This document shows, in pieces, positions 1-6,320 of a stretch of DNA of 10,509 bases (within the stretch, counting starts at the first letter, position 1; every line of letters begins with the position of its first letter). Location of the stretch: the NCBI GenBank assembly GCA_007127575.1, contig SKZC01000127.1, positions 1 through 10,509 of the forward strand. Reading direction: 5' to 3'. The translations under genes were made by a program, and so were the position numbers. The notes under the pieces are model-generated. The model worked only from the letters and a program-made list of their open reading frames with translations, was not told the DNA's origin and searched no databases. The DNA is from Gemmatimonadota bacterium (GTDB lineage: Bacteria; Gemmatimonadota; Gemmatimonadetes; Longimicrobiales; Gaopeijiaceae).

Positions 1-36
1 CGCCTCATCGACAACGTGATCCTGGAGGCGGCGTGA
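1..36 (+). CDS. panC: C-terminal end of probable pantothenate synthetase (partial)
   Basis: Only the last 11 codons are in the window, reading RLIDNVILEAA and a TGA at 34-36. The block RLIDN followed by a few hydrophobic residues and the stop resembles, from memory, the conserved C-terminus of pantothenate synthetase (pantoate-beta-alanine ligase), which joins pantoate and beta-alanine in the cytoplasm on the way to coenzyme A. The stop codon overlaps the GTG start of the next gene by four bases (GTGA), so the two are probably translationally coupled. Eleven residues are thin evidence, so the identity is tentative. That a coding frame ends here is more secure. Confidence 0.5.
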   Translation, partial: RLIDNVILEAA

Positions 37-689
37 TTGGGTCCGTGTCTCCCCACGCGGTGCTGGCCGCCGCTGCCGAGGGACGCCTTCCCGGTTGGGC
101 CGCCGTGGGGGCGGCCAGACGGGATCACCTGACCCGGGTGGCAGGTCTGATGAAGGGGTGGGCCGGGGAGCTAGAGCTCCCTCCGGAGGAGACGGAACGG
201 TGGCTGGCGGCTGCGTACCTTCACGACGCCATGAAGGGGGTGGCCCCTTCGGAGCTTCGCGTCCAGGTCGCGCCGAAGTTCCGGGAGTGGCCGGCTCCCC
301 TCCTCCACGGGCCGGGAGTGGCGGCCCGACTCCGACGGGAGGGTGTGGAAGACTCGGGGCTCCTCCTGGCCCTGCAGTATCATACCGTGGGGCATCCTAA
401 TTTCGACCGCGTGGGACAAGCGCTCTACATGGCCGACTTTCTGGAGCCTGGTCGGCCGCCCCTTTCGGGTCGGTGGGTGTGGGCCCGGGCGGATGCCCCC
501 AGGGATTTGCGGGCTCACCTTCGCTCCCGGATGCCGGGGGAGTGGGAGGCGGTCCTCCTGGAGGTGGCCCGGGCCCGCATCGTGGCTGTGGTGCAGGCCA
601 CCCGGTCTCTCCACGCGGAGACGGCCGCCTTCTGGACGAAGCTGGCCAGAGGGGCCATGACCTCCCGGGGAGATGATCGTGCCGAGTAG
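33..689 (+). CDS. yqeK: YqeK-like HD-domain hydrolase (predicted symmetrical Ap4A hydrolase)
   Basis: 218-residue cytosolic HD-superfamily metal-dependent phosphohydrolase. The putative metal ligands appear in order: H32 (in RDHLTRVAGLM), the HD pair H64-D65 (in YLHDAMKG), H92 (LLHGP), H117 (QYHTVGHPNF) and D135 (LYMADFLEPGR). The YHT-G-PN and ADFLEP-R blocks are the YqeK signature. Characterised YqeK proteins cleave diadenosine tetraphosphate to two ADP. The family is usually about 190-200 residues, so this one has a modestly longer C-terminus. The GTG start is supported by GGAGG at 24-28, four bases upstream, and by its overlap with the upstream stop. YqeK commonly sits near nadD and rsfS; neither is visible here, and the next gene encodes a LytR_C protein. 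The substrate is inferred from the family, not shown by the sequence. Confidence 0.85.
   Translation: MIGSVSPHAVLAAAAEGRLPGWAAVGAARRDHLTRVAGLMKGWAGELELPPEETERWLAAAYLHDAMKGVAPSELRVQVAPKFREWPAPLLHGPGVAARLRREGVEDSGLLLALQYHTVGHPNFDRVGQALYMADFLEPGRPPLSGRWVWARADAPRDLRAHLRSRMPGEWEAVLLEVARARIVAVVQATRSLHAETAAFWTKLARGAMTSRGDDRAE
667..672 (+). promoter_or_regulatory. Ribosome binding site that decides the LytR_C gene start
   Basis: GGGGAG lies six bases before the GTG at 679 but directly abuts the ATG at 673. The spacing therefore favours GTG 679 as the true start, inside the end of yqeK. Confidence 0.5.
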
Positions 690-1299
690 ACGGGGTCGGC
701 GGCGGAAGGACCCGGTCCCGTCCCTCTTTCTGACGACGTTGATAGCGGTGGCGGTTCTGGTTGCGGGGATGGAGCTGCTTCCCCTCTCGCTGAACCGGGG
801 GTTGCAGGAGCCGGCGCCCACCGTGGAAGCTCCCGAGGGGGCCTCCGACGAGGCCTCTCCGTCGGACGAGCCCGGTCCGGAAGGGCAGGAGGCGGCTCCC
901 CAGGACCCGGAGGGTCTCCCGTCACCGGGGAACCGTATCCGGGTGGAGGTACTGAACGGATCCGGCGTGCCCGGATTGGCGGCCCAGGTCCGGGACCTCC
1001 TCCGGGACCATGGGTTCGACGTCGTCTATTTCGGGAACGCGCCCTCGTTCGACGAGGAGGTCTCTTCCGTGGTGGACCGGGCGGGGGGAGGGGACGGTGC
1101 CCGGGGGGTGGCGGAGGTGCTGGGAATCACCGAGGTGACCCAGGCCTCGGATCCGGACCTTCTCCTGGACGTTACCGTGGTCCTGGGACGGGACTGGGAG
1201 GAAGCAGTGGAAGACGCCGATCTCCCGGCGGTGGAAGAAGCACAGCCGGAGCGGCCATGGTGGGACCTTCGACGGATCCTCCCCGGGTCTTCACGGTAG
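679..1299 (+). CDS. Membrane-anchored LytR_C-domain protein
   Basis: About 206 residues. A short basic N-terminus (PSRRGRRRK) precedes one hydrophobic segment (about residues 14-35), consistent with an N-in signal anchor. Residues about 42-84 form a low-complexity linker rich in Glu, Pro, Ala and Ser. A compact domain follows, opening with VEVLNGSGVPGLA (about 89-101), then a GFDVVYFGNAP stretch and ending in DVTVVLGRDW. The LNG-(S/T)G-x-x-GLA start and the terminal VVLG-D are typical of the LytR_C domain. In many bacteria this domain is the C-terminal tail of LytR-CpsA-Psr enzymes, which attach glycopolymers to the cell wall. The catalytic LCP domain is absent here, so an attachment reaction cannot be claimed. 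The gene overlaps yqeK by 11 bases (17 if ATG 673 is used). The C-terminus (about 180-206) is acidic, then Trp/Arg rich. Function unknown. Confidence 0.75.
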   Translation: MPSRRGRRRKDPVPSLFLTTLIAVAVLVAGMELLPLSLNRGLQEPAPTVEAPEGASDEASPSDEPGPEGQEAAPQDPEGLPSPGNRIRVEVLNGSGVPGLAAQVRDLLRDHGFDVVYFGNAPSFDEEVSSVVDRAGGGDGARGVAEVLGITEVTQASDPDLLLDVTVVLGRDWEEAVEDADLPAVEEAQPERPWWDLRRILPGSSR

Positions 1300-1362
1300 G
1301 GAACGGCTTCGGGCCACGATGCCGGCGAGTGGGGAATCTCTTGGATCCGTGAGGAAAGCGGT

Positions 1363-2106
1363 GTGACCAGGAAGCGAGGAAAGGAGTGGCGGCGAGGCAG
1401 CCAGCCAAACGATGCCCCGCAGAACGAGCGCTCCGAGTGGTGGGAGTGGGTCAAATCGCTGGGGGTGGCCCTCATCCTCCTCGTCATCATCCGGAGCTTT
1501 CTCCTCCAGACCTTCGTCATCACCTCGGGGTCCATGGAGGACACCCTCCTGGTGGGAGACTTCCTCATGGTGAACCGGGCCGCCCTGGGCTCCCCCGTTC
1601 CCGGGACGGACCTTCGTATTCCGGGCTATTCGGAGCCCAGACGCGGGGAGGTCCTGGTCTTCGATCCAGCCCACGAGGACCGGATGAAGCTGGTGAAGCG
1701 GTTGGTGGGGATGCCCGGGGACACCCTGCGGATGGAGGATAAGGTCCTCTTCATCAACGGGGAGATGCAGAACGAGCCCTACGTGAAATGGCTGGATCCC
1801 GACGGGGATGATCGTCATCCCTGGATGGACTGGCAGAGAGACCATCTGGTGGGTGGGGTGGACCCGCTGGAGTACGATCCGACCCGGGACAACTGGGGCC
1901 CGCTGGTGGTGCCGGAGGATCACTACTTCATGTTGGGGGACAACCGGGACGCGTCACTGGACTCCCGGTACTGGGGGCTCCTGGAGCGATGGCGTCTGGA
2001 GGGAAGGGCCATGGTCTTCTACTTCTCTTACGACCGGGAGTCTCCCGCCTCCTTCTCCTGGCTCCGGGAGATCCGCTGGGACCGCATCGGGAACCGGATC
2101 CGGTAG
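1363..2106 (+). CDS. lepB: Signal peptidase I
   Basis: 247-residue inner-membrane serine protease that removes signal peptides from exported proteins on the outer face of the membrane. A hydrophilic cytosolic N-terminus leads into one transmembrane helix (about residues 31-47). The signal peptidase boxes follow: SGSMEDTL with nucleophile S57 (codon 1531-1533), KLVKRLVGMPGD with general-base K112, and GDNRDASLDSRYWG at 192-205. A family-typical variable insertion lies between the lysine box and the GDNRD box (about 140-180). The GTG start is supported by GAGGA at 1351-1355, seven bases upstream. The 63 bases before it (1300-1362) hold no gene or clear promoter, so the gene may be co-transcribed with the LytR_C gene. 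Its stop lies four bases from the stop of convergent rlmN. A single membrane segment resembles the short Gram-positive-type form more than the two-helix E. coli enzyme. Confidence 0.95.
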   Translation: MTRKRGKEWRRGSQPNDAPQNERSEWWEWVKSLGVALILLVIIRSFLLQTFVITSGSMEDTLLVGDFLMVNRAALGSPVPGTDLRIPGYSEPRRGEVLVFDPAHEDRMKLVKRLVGMPGDTLRMEDKVLFINGEMQNEPYVKWLDPDGDDRHPWMDWQRDHLVGGVDPLEYDPTRDNWGPLVVPEDHYFMLGDNRDASLDSRYWGLLERWRLEGRAMVFYFSYDRESPASFSWLREIRWDRIGNRIR

Positions 2107-2110
2107 AGCC

Positions 2111-3193
2111 TCAGCCCGTCGGGGTCTCGGCCAGAGCTCGGAGCTGACCGCACGCGGCTTCGATGTCCCGACCCCTGGGCTCCCGCACCATGGCGGTGAT
2201 TCCTCGGTCCTCAAGAGCCTTCCGGAAGGCCTGGATCCGCGGTCGAGGACTGGGTCTCCAATCCCGATACGGGATGGGATTGAAGGGGATGAGGTTCACG
2301 AAGGCCCGAAGCTCCCCGGCCAACTCCGCCACCTTGGGTGCCAGTTCCAGCGCGTCGTTCACCCCATCGATCATGGTGTACTCGAAGGTGATTCGCCGAC
2401 CGCCGGCCTCGGCGAAGGTCCGGAGGGCGTCCATGACCTCGGAGAGGGGATAGCGCTTCTCCAGCGGGATGAGCTCTCGTCGAAGGGGGGAGCCGGGGGC
2501 GTGGAGGGAGAGGGCCAGTTCGAATTGCTCCGGGCGTCGGGCCAGCTCCAGGATCCCGGGGACCACGCCCACGGTGGAGACGGTGATCTTTCGGGCTCCC
2601 AGCCCGAACCCTTGATTCAGGATGGTGAGGGAGGGGAAGACCGCCTTCCGGTTCGCCAGGGGCTCCCCCATGCCCATGTAGACCACATTGCTCACGGCCC
2701 CGTAATCGTTTTCCCGCGCCCACCGGGAGGCCTCCCGGTACTGGGCAACGATCTCGCCGGCCCGGAGTTGCCGGTCGAACCCCGCCCAGCCGGTGGCGCA
2801 GAAGGTGCAGCCCATGGCGCATCCGGCCTGAGACGAGATGCAAAGGGTGAGTCGGCTTCCCGAGGGGATGAGAACGGATTCTACAAGCTGCCCGTCCTCC
2901 AGCTCCCAGAGGTGTTTCACCGTCCCGTCTCGAGCCCGAGAGGTTCGAGCCGCACGGAGCTCCTGGAGGTGGAACGTCTCGTCCAGGGCCTCTCGCTCCG
3001 CCAGGGGAAGGTTCGTCATCTCCTGGAAGGAGACCGCCATGGACTCGTAGATCCACCGGAGGACCTGGTCTGCCCGGTAGTCGGGCTGATGTCGGCTCCG
3101 GAAGTGACGTGAGAGTTCCTCTCGCAGTCGAGGAGGCTCCAGGTCCAGGGCGTGGGTTCGCTGGGGCTCCGGGTTCCGGGTCCGCTTCTCCAT
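2111..3193 (-). CDS. rlmN: Dual-specificity RNA methyltransferase RlmN (23S rRNA A2503 / tRNA A37)
   Basis: 360-residue radical-SAM enzyme that makes 2-methyladenosine at A2503 of 23S rRNA and, in some bacteria, at A37 of certain tRNAs. The cluster motif CAMGCTFC supplies C125, C129 and C132 for the [4Fe-4S] cluster. C118 and C348 (in the GRDIEAACGQL tail) match the two catalytic cysteines of the family. GMGEPLAN (174-181), SLHAP (229-233) and NLIPFNPI (300-307) are further RlmN blocks. The N-terminal region (about 16-110) carries the family's accessory domain, with ADQVLRWIYE. The ATG at 3193 gives the usual length. A TTG four codons upstream (5' base 3205) is better placed for the AAGGGG ribosome binding site. 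The frame stays open upstream to 3409, but that part is Gly/Pro/Arg-rich and unlike the family. The gene is transcribed alone, divergently from aspS. Confidence 0.96.
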   Translation of the reverse strand: MEKRTRNPEPQRTHALDLEPPRLREELSRHFRSRHQPDYRADQVLRWIYESMAVSFQEMTNLPLAEREALDETFHLQELRAARTSRARDGTVKHLWELEDGQLVESVLIPSGSRLTLCISSQAGCAMGCTFCATGWAGFDRQLRAGEIVAQYREASRWARENDYGAVSNVVYMGMGEPLANRKAVFPSLTILNQGFGLGARKITVSTVGVVPGILELARRPEQFELALSLHAPGSPLRRELIPLEKRYPLSEVMDALRTFAEAGGRRITFEYTMIDGVNDALELAPKVAELAGELRAFVNLIPFNPIPYRDWRPSPRPRIQAFRKALEDRGITAMVREPRGRDIEAACGQLRALAETPTG

Positions 3194-3210
3194 GCCGTCG
3201 GTCAACGTGT

Positions 3211-3216
3211 CCCCTT
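3211..3216 (-). promoter_or_regulatory. Ribosome binding site upstream of rlmN
   Basis: On the minus strand this reads AAGGGG. It is five bases before an in-frame TTG (3205-3203) but 17 bases before the ATG at 3193. The real start may therefore be the TTG, adding four residues (LTDG). Confidence 0.45.
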
Positions 3217-3261
3217 GCTTGAATGGCCTATTTCCCAGCGTTAACTTAGCGACGTTCACCT

Positions 3262-3358
3262 TCGACCGGAACGTGGGGAAGGGTTCGGGGCCCGGTTCCG
3301 GACCGGCGCCTCCACGGAGTCGTCCCGGGCCCCTGGCCGGGGAGTCGTTTCCGGTCGA
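3262..3358. repeat. Large two-tier dyad-symmetric element in the rlmN-aspS gap
   Basis: Two perfect inverted repeats share one axis at base 3310. The outer arms are TCGACCGGAA (3262-3271) and TTCCGGTCGA (3349-3358), 10 bp. The inner arms are GGGGCCCGG (3287-3295) and CCGGGCCCC (3325-3333), 9 bp. The unpaired strips between tiers are 15 bases on each side. A further CCG/CGG match (3303-3305 with 3315-3317) lies on the same axis. As RNA from either strand this could fold into a long two-stem hairpin with a symmetric internal loop. As DNA it could be a spaced dyad. No T-run follows either end, so it is not a typical intrinsic terminator. Function unknown. Confidence 0.6.
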
Positions 3359-3444
3359 GCGGGGTCCGCCTCCCCCTCCGACCCTTTCTCCCAGCATGCT
3401 GTACCCCAACGGGACAATCCTCCCACAATCCGCTTACAGACCAC

Positions 3445-3448
3445 GGAG
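3445..3448 (+). promoter_or_regulatory. Ribosome binding site supporting the TTG start of aspS
   Basis: GGAG lies eight bases before TTG 3457. The in-frame ATG at 3475 has no comparable purine run at normal distance. Confidence 0.45.
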
Positions 3449-3456
3449 CCGCCAGA

Positions 3457-5289
3457 TTGAGTGAAGCCACAGCGATGTCGCAGGACCGAAGGGACCGCAC
3501 AGGCTATCGGACCCGAATGGCGGGGACGCTGGATGCAGAGAGTGGGGGCGAAACGGTCCGCCTCACAGGGTGGGTCCACCGGCGGCGAGATCTGGGGGGG
3601 CTGGTCTTCGTGGACCTCCGGGACCGAAGCGGGCTCCTTCAGCTCTCCTTTGACGCCGACTACACGGACACCGAGGCCTTGGAGCGGGCCCACCGATTGG
3701 GGAGTGAGGACGTCATACAGGTGGAAGGGGTGGTGACCCTTCGCCCCCCGGAGGCCCGGAACCCGGAGCTGGCCACCGGGGAGGTGGAGCTTCAGGTCCG
3801 TTCCCTCACCCTCCTGAATCGTGCCCGGACCCCGGCTATTCCGGTGTACCGGGCCTCGGACGAAGAGCTTCCCGCCGAGGAGCTTCGGCTCCGTCACCGC
3901 CATCTGGATCTTCGGCGCCCAGAGCTCCAGGAGAACCTGGCCCTTCGCCACCGCCTCGTTCTGGCGGCTCGAAACGTTCTGGACCGGAACGGCTTCCTGG
4001 AGATCGAAACGCCCATCCTCACCAAGCCCACCCCCGAAGGGGCCCGGGACTACATCGTACCCAGCCGGGTGCACCCCGGGGAGTTCTACGCGCTCCCCCA
4101 GAGCCCCCAGATCTACAAGCAGATTCTCATGACAGCGGGGTACGACCGATACTTCCAGATCGCCCGTTGCTTCCGGGACGAAGACCTCCGGGCGGACCGG
4201 CAGCCCGAGTTCACCCAGATCGATCTGGAGGCGGCCTTCGTGGAGCCCGAGGACATCTTCCGCTGGGTGGAAGAGCTCATGGAGACGCTGGCGAGGCAGG
4301 CGGGAAGGGATGCCCAGCCCCCGTTCCCCCGCATCACCCACGCCCAGGCCATGGAGCGGTATGGGACGGATCGGCCCGATCTGCGGTTCGAGCTGGAGAT
4401 CCGAGATTGGACCGAGGCGTTGGCCGACTCCGAATCCAACATCCTCCGGGGCGCCGTGAAGAAGGGAGGCCGGATACGAGGGTTGGCGGTTCCGGGGGGG
4501 GCGGCCCTCTCCCGGAGGGAGGTGGAAGGGTTGGAGGGACTGGCGAAGGCCCAGGGTGCGCCGGGCCTCTTCTGGACCAAGGTGCAGGATGACGGGGCTT
4601 CGGGGCCCCTCTCCCGGTTCCTCCCCGAGGGATTTCGGGAGGGGATGGGGGTGAGGGAAGGGGACCTGGTCCTTCTGGCCGCGGGTCCCGACTCCATGAC
4701 CTCGCCGGCGCTGGCCGCCGTCCGGGCTCCGGCCGTGCGGGCTGCGGGTGGGGAGGAGGTCCGACGTGACGCTTGGCTTTGGGTGACGGATTTTCCGCTG
4801 TTCGAACGAGACGAGGAGCGCGGGGTCTTGATTCCCGGACACCACCCCTTCGTCCAGCCCCATCCCGGTGAGCTGGAGCGGCTGGAGACGGCCCCGGAAC
4901 GCGTGGGGAGTCTAGCGTACGATCTGGTGTACAACGGGGCGGAACTGGGATCCGGCAGCGTCCGGATCCACGACGCCGGCCTCCAGCGGCGGGTTCTGCA
5001 GGTGCTGGGCCTCTCGGACGAAGAGATCCAGCGAAAATTCGGATTCCTCCTCGAGGCACTGGAATCCGGGGCTCCCCCTCACGGAGGGATCGCCCTGGGC
5101 ATGGACCGCATCGCCAAGGACTTCGTGGGAGCGGCGAGCCTTCGGGACGTCATCGCATTTCCCAAGACCACGGCGGCCCGGGCTCTCTACGAGGGCGCCC
5201 CGTCTCCGGTGACGCCGGAGGAACTGGAGGGACTCAAGCTCAAGGTGCAGGAGGGGGGCCGCGGACCGGACGGGTCCGAGACCGCCTGA
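3457..5289 (+). CDS. aspS: Aspartate-tRNA ligase (AspRS)
   Basis: 610-residue cytosolic class IIb aminoacyl-tRNA synthetase that charges tRNA-Asp with aspartate. An N-terminal OB-fold anticodon-binding domain (about 32-120, GWVHRRRDLGGLVFVDLRDR) is followed by class II motif 1 (about 145-190), the QSPQIYKQ substrate block (215-222), motif 2 with FRDEDLRADRQPEFTQ (239-254), the bacteria-specific GAD insertion (about 303-430), and motif 3 GGIALGMDR (543-551) with R551. RDVIAFPKT near the C-terminus is also typical. The length is close to the usual 590 or so residues. The start could be TTG 3457 (with GGAG upstream) or ATG 3475; the conserved domain begins at YRTRMAGTL (residue 17) in either case. 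L46 in RRRDLGG is the residue I associate with tRNA-Asp-specific rather than non-discriminating enzymes. phoH follows after 20 bases, so co-transcription is likely. Confidence 0.97.
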   Translation: MSEATAMSQDRRDRTGYRTRMAGTLDAESGGETVRLTGWVHRRRDLGGLVFVDLRDRSGLLQLSFDADYTDTEALERAHRLGSEDVIQVEGVVTLRPPEARNPELATGEVELQVRSLTLLNRARTPAIPVYRASDEELPAEELRLRHRHLDLRRPELQENLALRHRLVLAARNVLDRNGFLEIETPILTKPTPEGARDYIVPSRVHPGEFYALPQSPQIYKQILMTAGYDRYFQIARCFRDEDLRADRQPEFTQIDLEAAFVEPEDIFRWVEELMETLARQAGRDAQPPFPRITHAQAMERYGTDRPDLRFELEIRDWTEALADSESNILRGAVKKGGRIRGLAVPGGAALSRREVEGLEGLAKAQGAPGLFWTKVQDDGASGPLSRFLPEGFREGMGVREGDLVLLAAGPDSMTSPALAAVRAPAVRAAGGEEVRRDAWLWVTDFPLFERDEERGVLIPGHHPFVQPHPGELERLETAPERVGSLAYDLVYNGAELGSGSVRIHDAGLQRRVLQVLGLSDEEIQRKFGFLLEALESGAPPHGGIALGMDRIAKDFVGAASLRDVIAFPKTTAARALYEGAPSPVTPEELEGLKLKVQEGGRGPDGSETA

Positions 5290-5302
5290 CGCGAAAACCA
5301 AA

Positions 5303-5307
5303 GGAGG
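5303..5307 (+). promoter_or_regulatory. Unusually close ribosome binding site of phoH
   Basis: GGAGG (within AAAGGAGG, 5300-5307) ends only two bases before ATG 5310, closer than the usual five to nine. It is the strongest Shine-Dalgarno match in the window. The next in-frame start, GTG 5334, has no good site of its own. Confidence 0.5.
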
Positions 5308-5309
5308 AC

Positions 5310-6320
5310 ATGGGAACACAAGAGCAGACCATCGTGGAGCATCGGCTGGATACGGAGGGGGCGGATCAGCTCCTTTTGGCCGGCGTCAACGACTCGAACC
5401 TCCAGGAGCTGGTTCGCCTCTTCGGGATCCGGGTGGTGCTTCGAGGGGACCAGTTGGTCCTCTCCGGGGAGGTGGAGGGGATGGAAAAGGCGGTTCCCGT
5501 CATCCAGCACCTCATCGAGCTGGCCCGCCTTCGGGCGCCTTTCGATGCCAAAGACGTGGCACGGTTCGCCGAGGAGTTCGCGTCCCGAGGCGGAGCCCCG
5601 CCCACCGTGGGGCCCGGCGCCGACGGAGATGAAGTGCGCATCGCCCTCCCCGGCATGCGGAAGATCGTCACTCCTCGGTCGCAGGGTCAGGCACGATACC
5701 TGGAAGCCATCCAGAGGGACGACATCGTGATCTCCATCGGTCCCGCGGGGACGGGGAAGACCTATCTGGCGGTGGCCACCGCGGTGGACGCTCTCTACAA
5801 GAAGCGGGTGCGCCGGATCATCCTCGCCCGACCCGCGGTGGAGGCCGGGGAGAACCTGGGGTTCCTCCCGGGAGATCTCCAGGAAAAGGTGGATCCATAT
5901 CTCCGGCCCCTCTACGACTCCTTGGAAGACATGATGCCCTCGGACCGGGTCCAGAGGAGCCTGGAGGAGCGAACCATTGAGATCGCCCCTCTGGCGTATA
6001 TGCGGGGACGCACCCTCTCCGACGCCTTCGTGATCCTGGATGAGGCCCAGAATGCCACCACGGCGCAGATGAAGATGTTCCTCACGAGGCTGGGCCTGAA
6101 CTCCCGGGTGGTCATCACCGGGGACAAGACCCAGATTGACCTTCCCAGGGACGAGGACTCGGGACTCCTCCAGATCGAGGAAATCCTGCAGTCCATAGAG
6201 GGAATCTCCTTCGTCTACCTGGACGCCATGGACGTGATCCGTCACCGCCTGGTGAAGGACATCATCCGGGCGTACGACGAGGCGGACCGGGACGAGAGAG
6301 GAGCCGAGGAGCCCGCGTGA
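5310..6320 (+). CDS. phoH: PhoH family ATPase (PhoL/YbeZ-like)
   Basis: 336-residue cytosolic P-loop ATPase. A small N-terminal domain (about 1-75, with LAGVNDSNLQEL and GIRVVLRGDQLVLSG) precedes the ATPase core. Walker A is GPAGTGKT (144-151; K150 codon 5757-5759) and Walker B is VILDEAQN (241-248). The family blocks ARPAVEAGENLGFLPGDL (173-190), GDKTQIDLP (271-279) and DVIRHRLVKDII (308-319) are intact. The family takes its name from phosphate-starvation induction in E. coli. The form next to ybeY is linked to rRNA processing together with the YbeY endonuclease, and some relatives have RNA helicase activity. The ATG lies 20 bases after aspS. The stop TGA overlaps the GTG of the next gene (GTGA, 6317-6320), so coupling to pgpH is likely. 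The exact RNA role here is inferred. Confidence 0.95.
   Translation: MGTQEQTIVEHRLDTEGADQLLLAGVNDSNLQELVRLFGIRVVLRGDQLVLSGEVEGMEKAVPVIQHLIELARLRAPFDAKDVARFAEEFASRGGAPPTVGPGADGDEVRIALPGMRKIVTPRSQGQARYLEAIQRDDIVISIGPAGTGKTYLAVATAVDALYKKRVRRIILARPAVEAGENLGFLPGDLQEKVDPYLRPLYDSLEDMMPSDRVQRSLEERTIEIAPLAYMRGRTLSDAFVILDEAQNATTAQMKMFLTRLGLNSRVVITGDKTQIDLPRDEDSGLLQIEEILQSIEGISFVYLDAMDVIRHRLVKDIIRAYDEADRDERGAEEPA

Larger units (their letters stand above)
3194..3456. promoter_or_regulatory. Divergent rlmN-aspS intergenic region
   Basis: 263 bases without a supported gene, between the divergent starts of rlmN and aspS; it must hold or lie near promoters for both. The patch 3215-3250 is the most A/T-rich part and the likeliest place for the rlmN promoter, but I cannot pick out convincing -35 and -10 boxes. 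Near aspS the heptamer ACAATCC occurs at 3414-3420 and 3425-3431, 11 bases apart, and AGCATGCT at 3393-3400 is an 8-base palindrome. The middle holds the large dyad element listed separately. A small inverted repeat, ACGTTC (3252-3257) and GAACGT (3269-3274), overlaps one of its arms. I see no T-box features ahead of aspS. Confidence 0.45.

Noticed and set aside
1300..1362. Possible rsfS remnant or small gene between the LytR_C gene and lepB
   Set aside because: Only 63 bases, with no start codon plus ribosome binding site giving a meaningful frame; rsfS is not visible anywhere in the window.
1808..3112. 434-codon plus-strand open frame across the end of lepB and opposite rlmN
   Set aside because: It runs through two well-supported genes in other frames and shows no domain or ribosome binding site.
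3194..3456. Possible T-box or other amino-acid-responsive leader ahead of aspS
   Set aside because: No T-box sequence, specifier loop or terminator/antiterminator pair can be recognised; the dyad element does not match that layout.
3256..4863. 535-codon open frame on the minus strand opposite aspS
   Set aside because: It lies antisense to a clear AspRS, its composition is Gly/Pro/Arg/His-rich without recognisable motifs, and long antisense frames are expected in GC-rich coding DNA.
5187..6245. 352-codon minus-strand open frame opposite phoH
   Set aside because: Antisense to intact Walker motifs; composition typical of GC-rich shadow frames.
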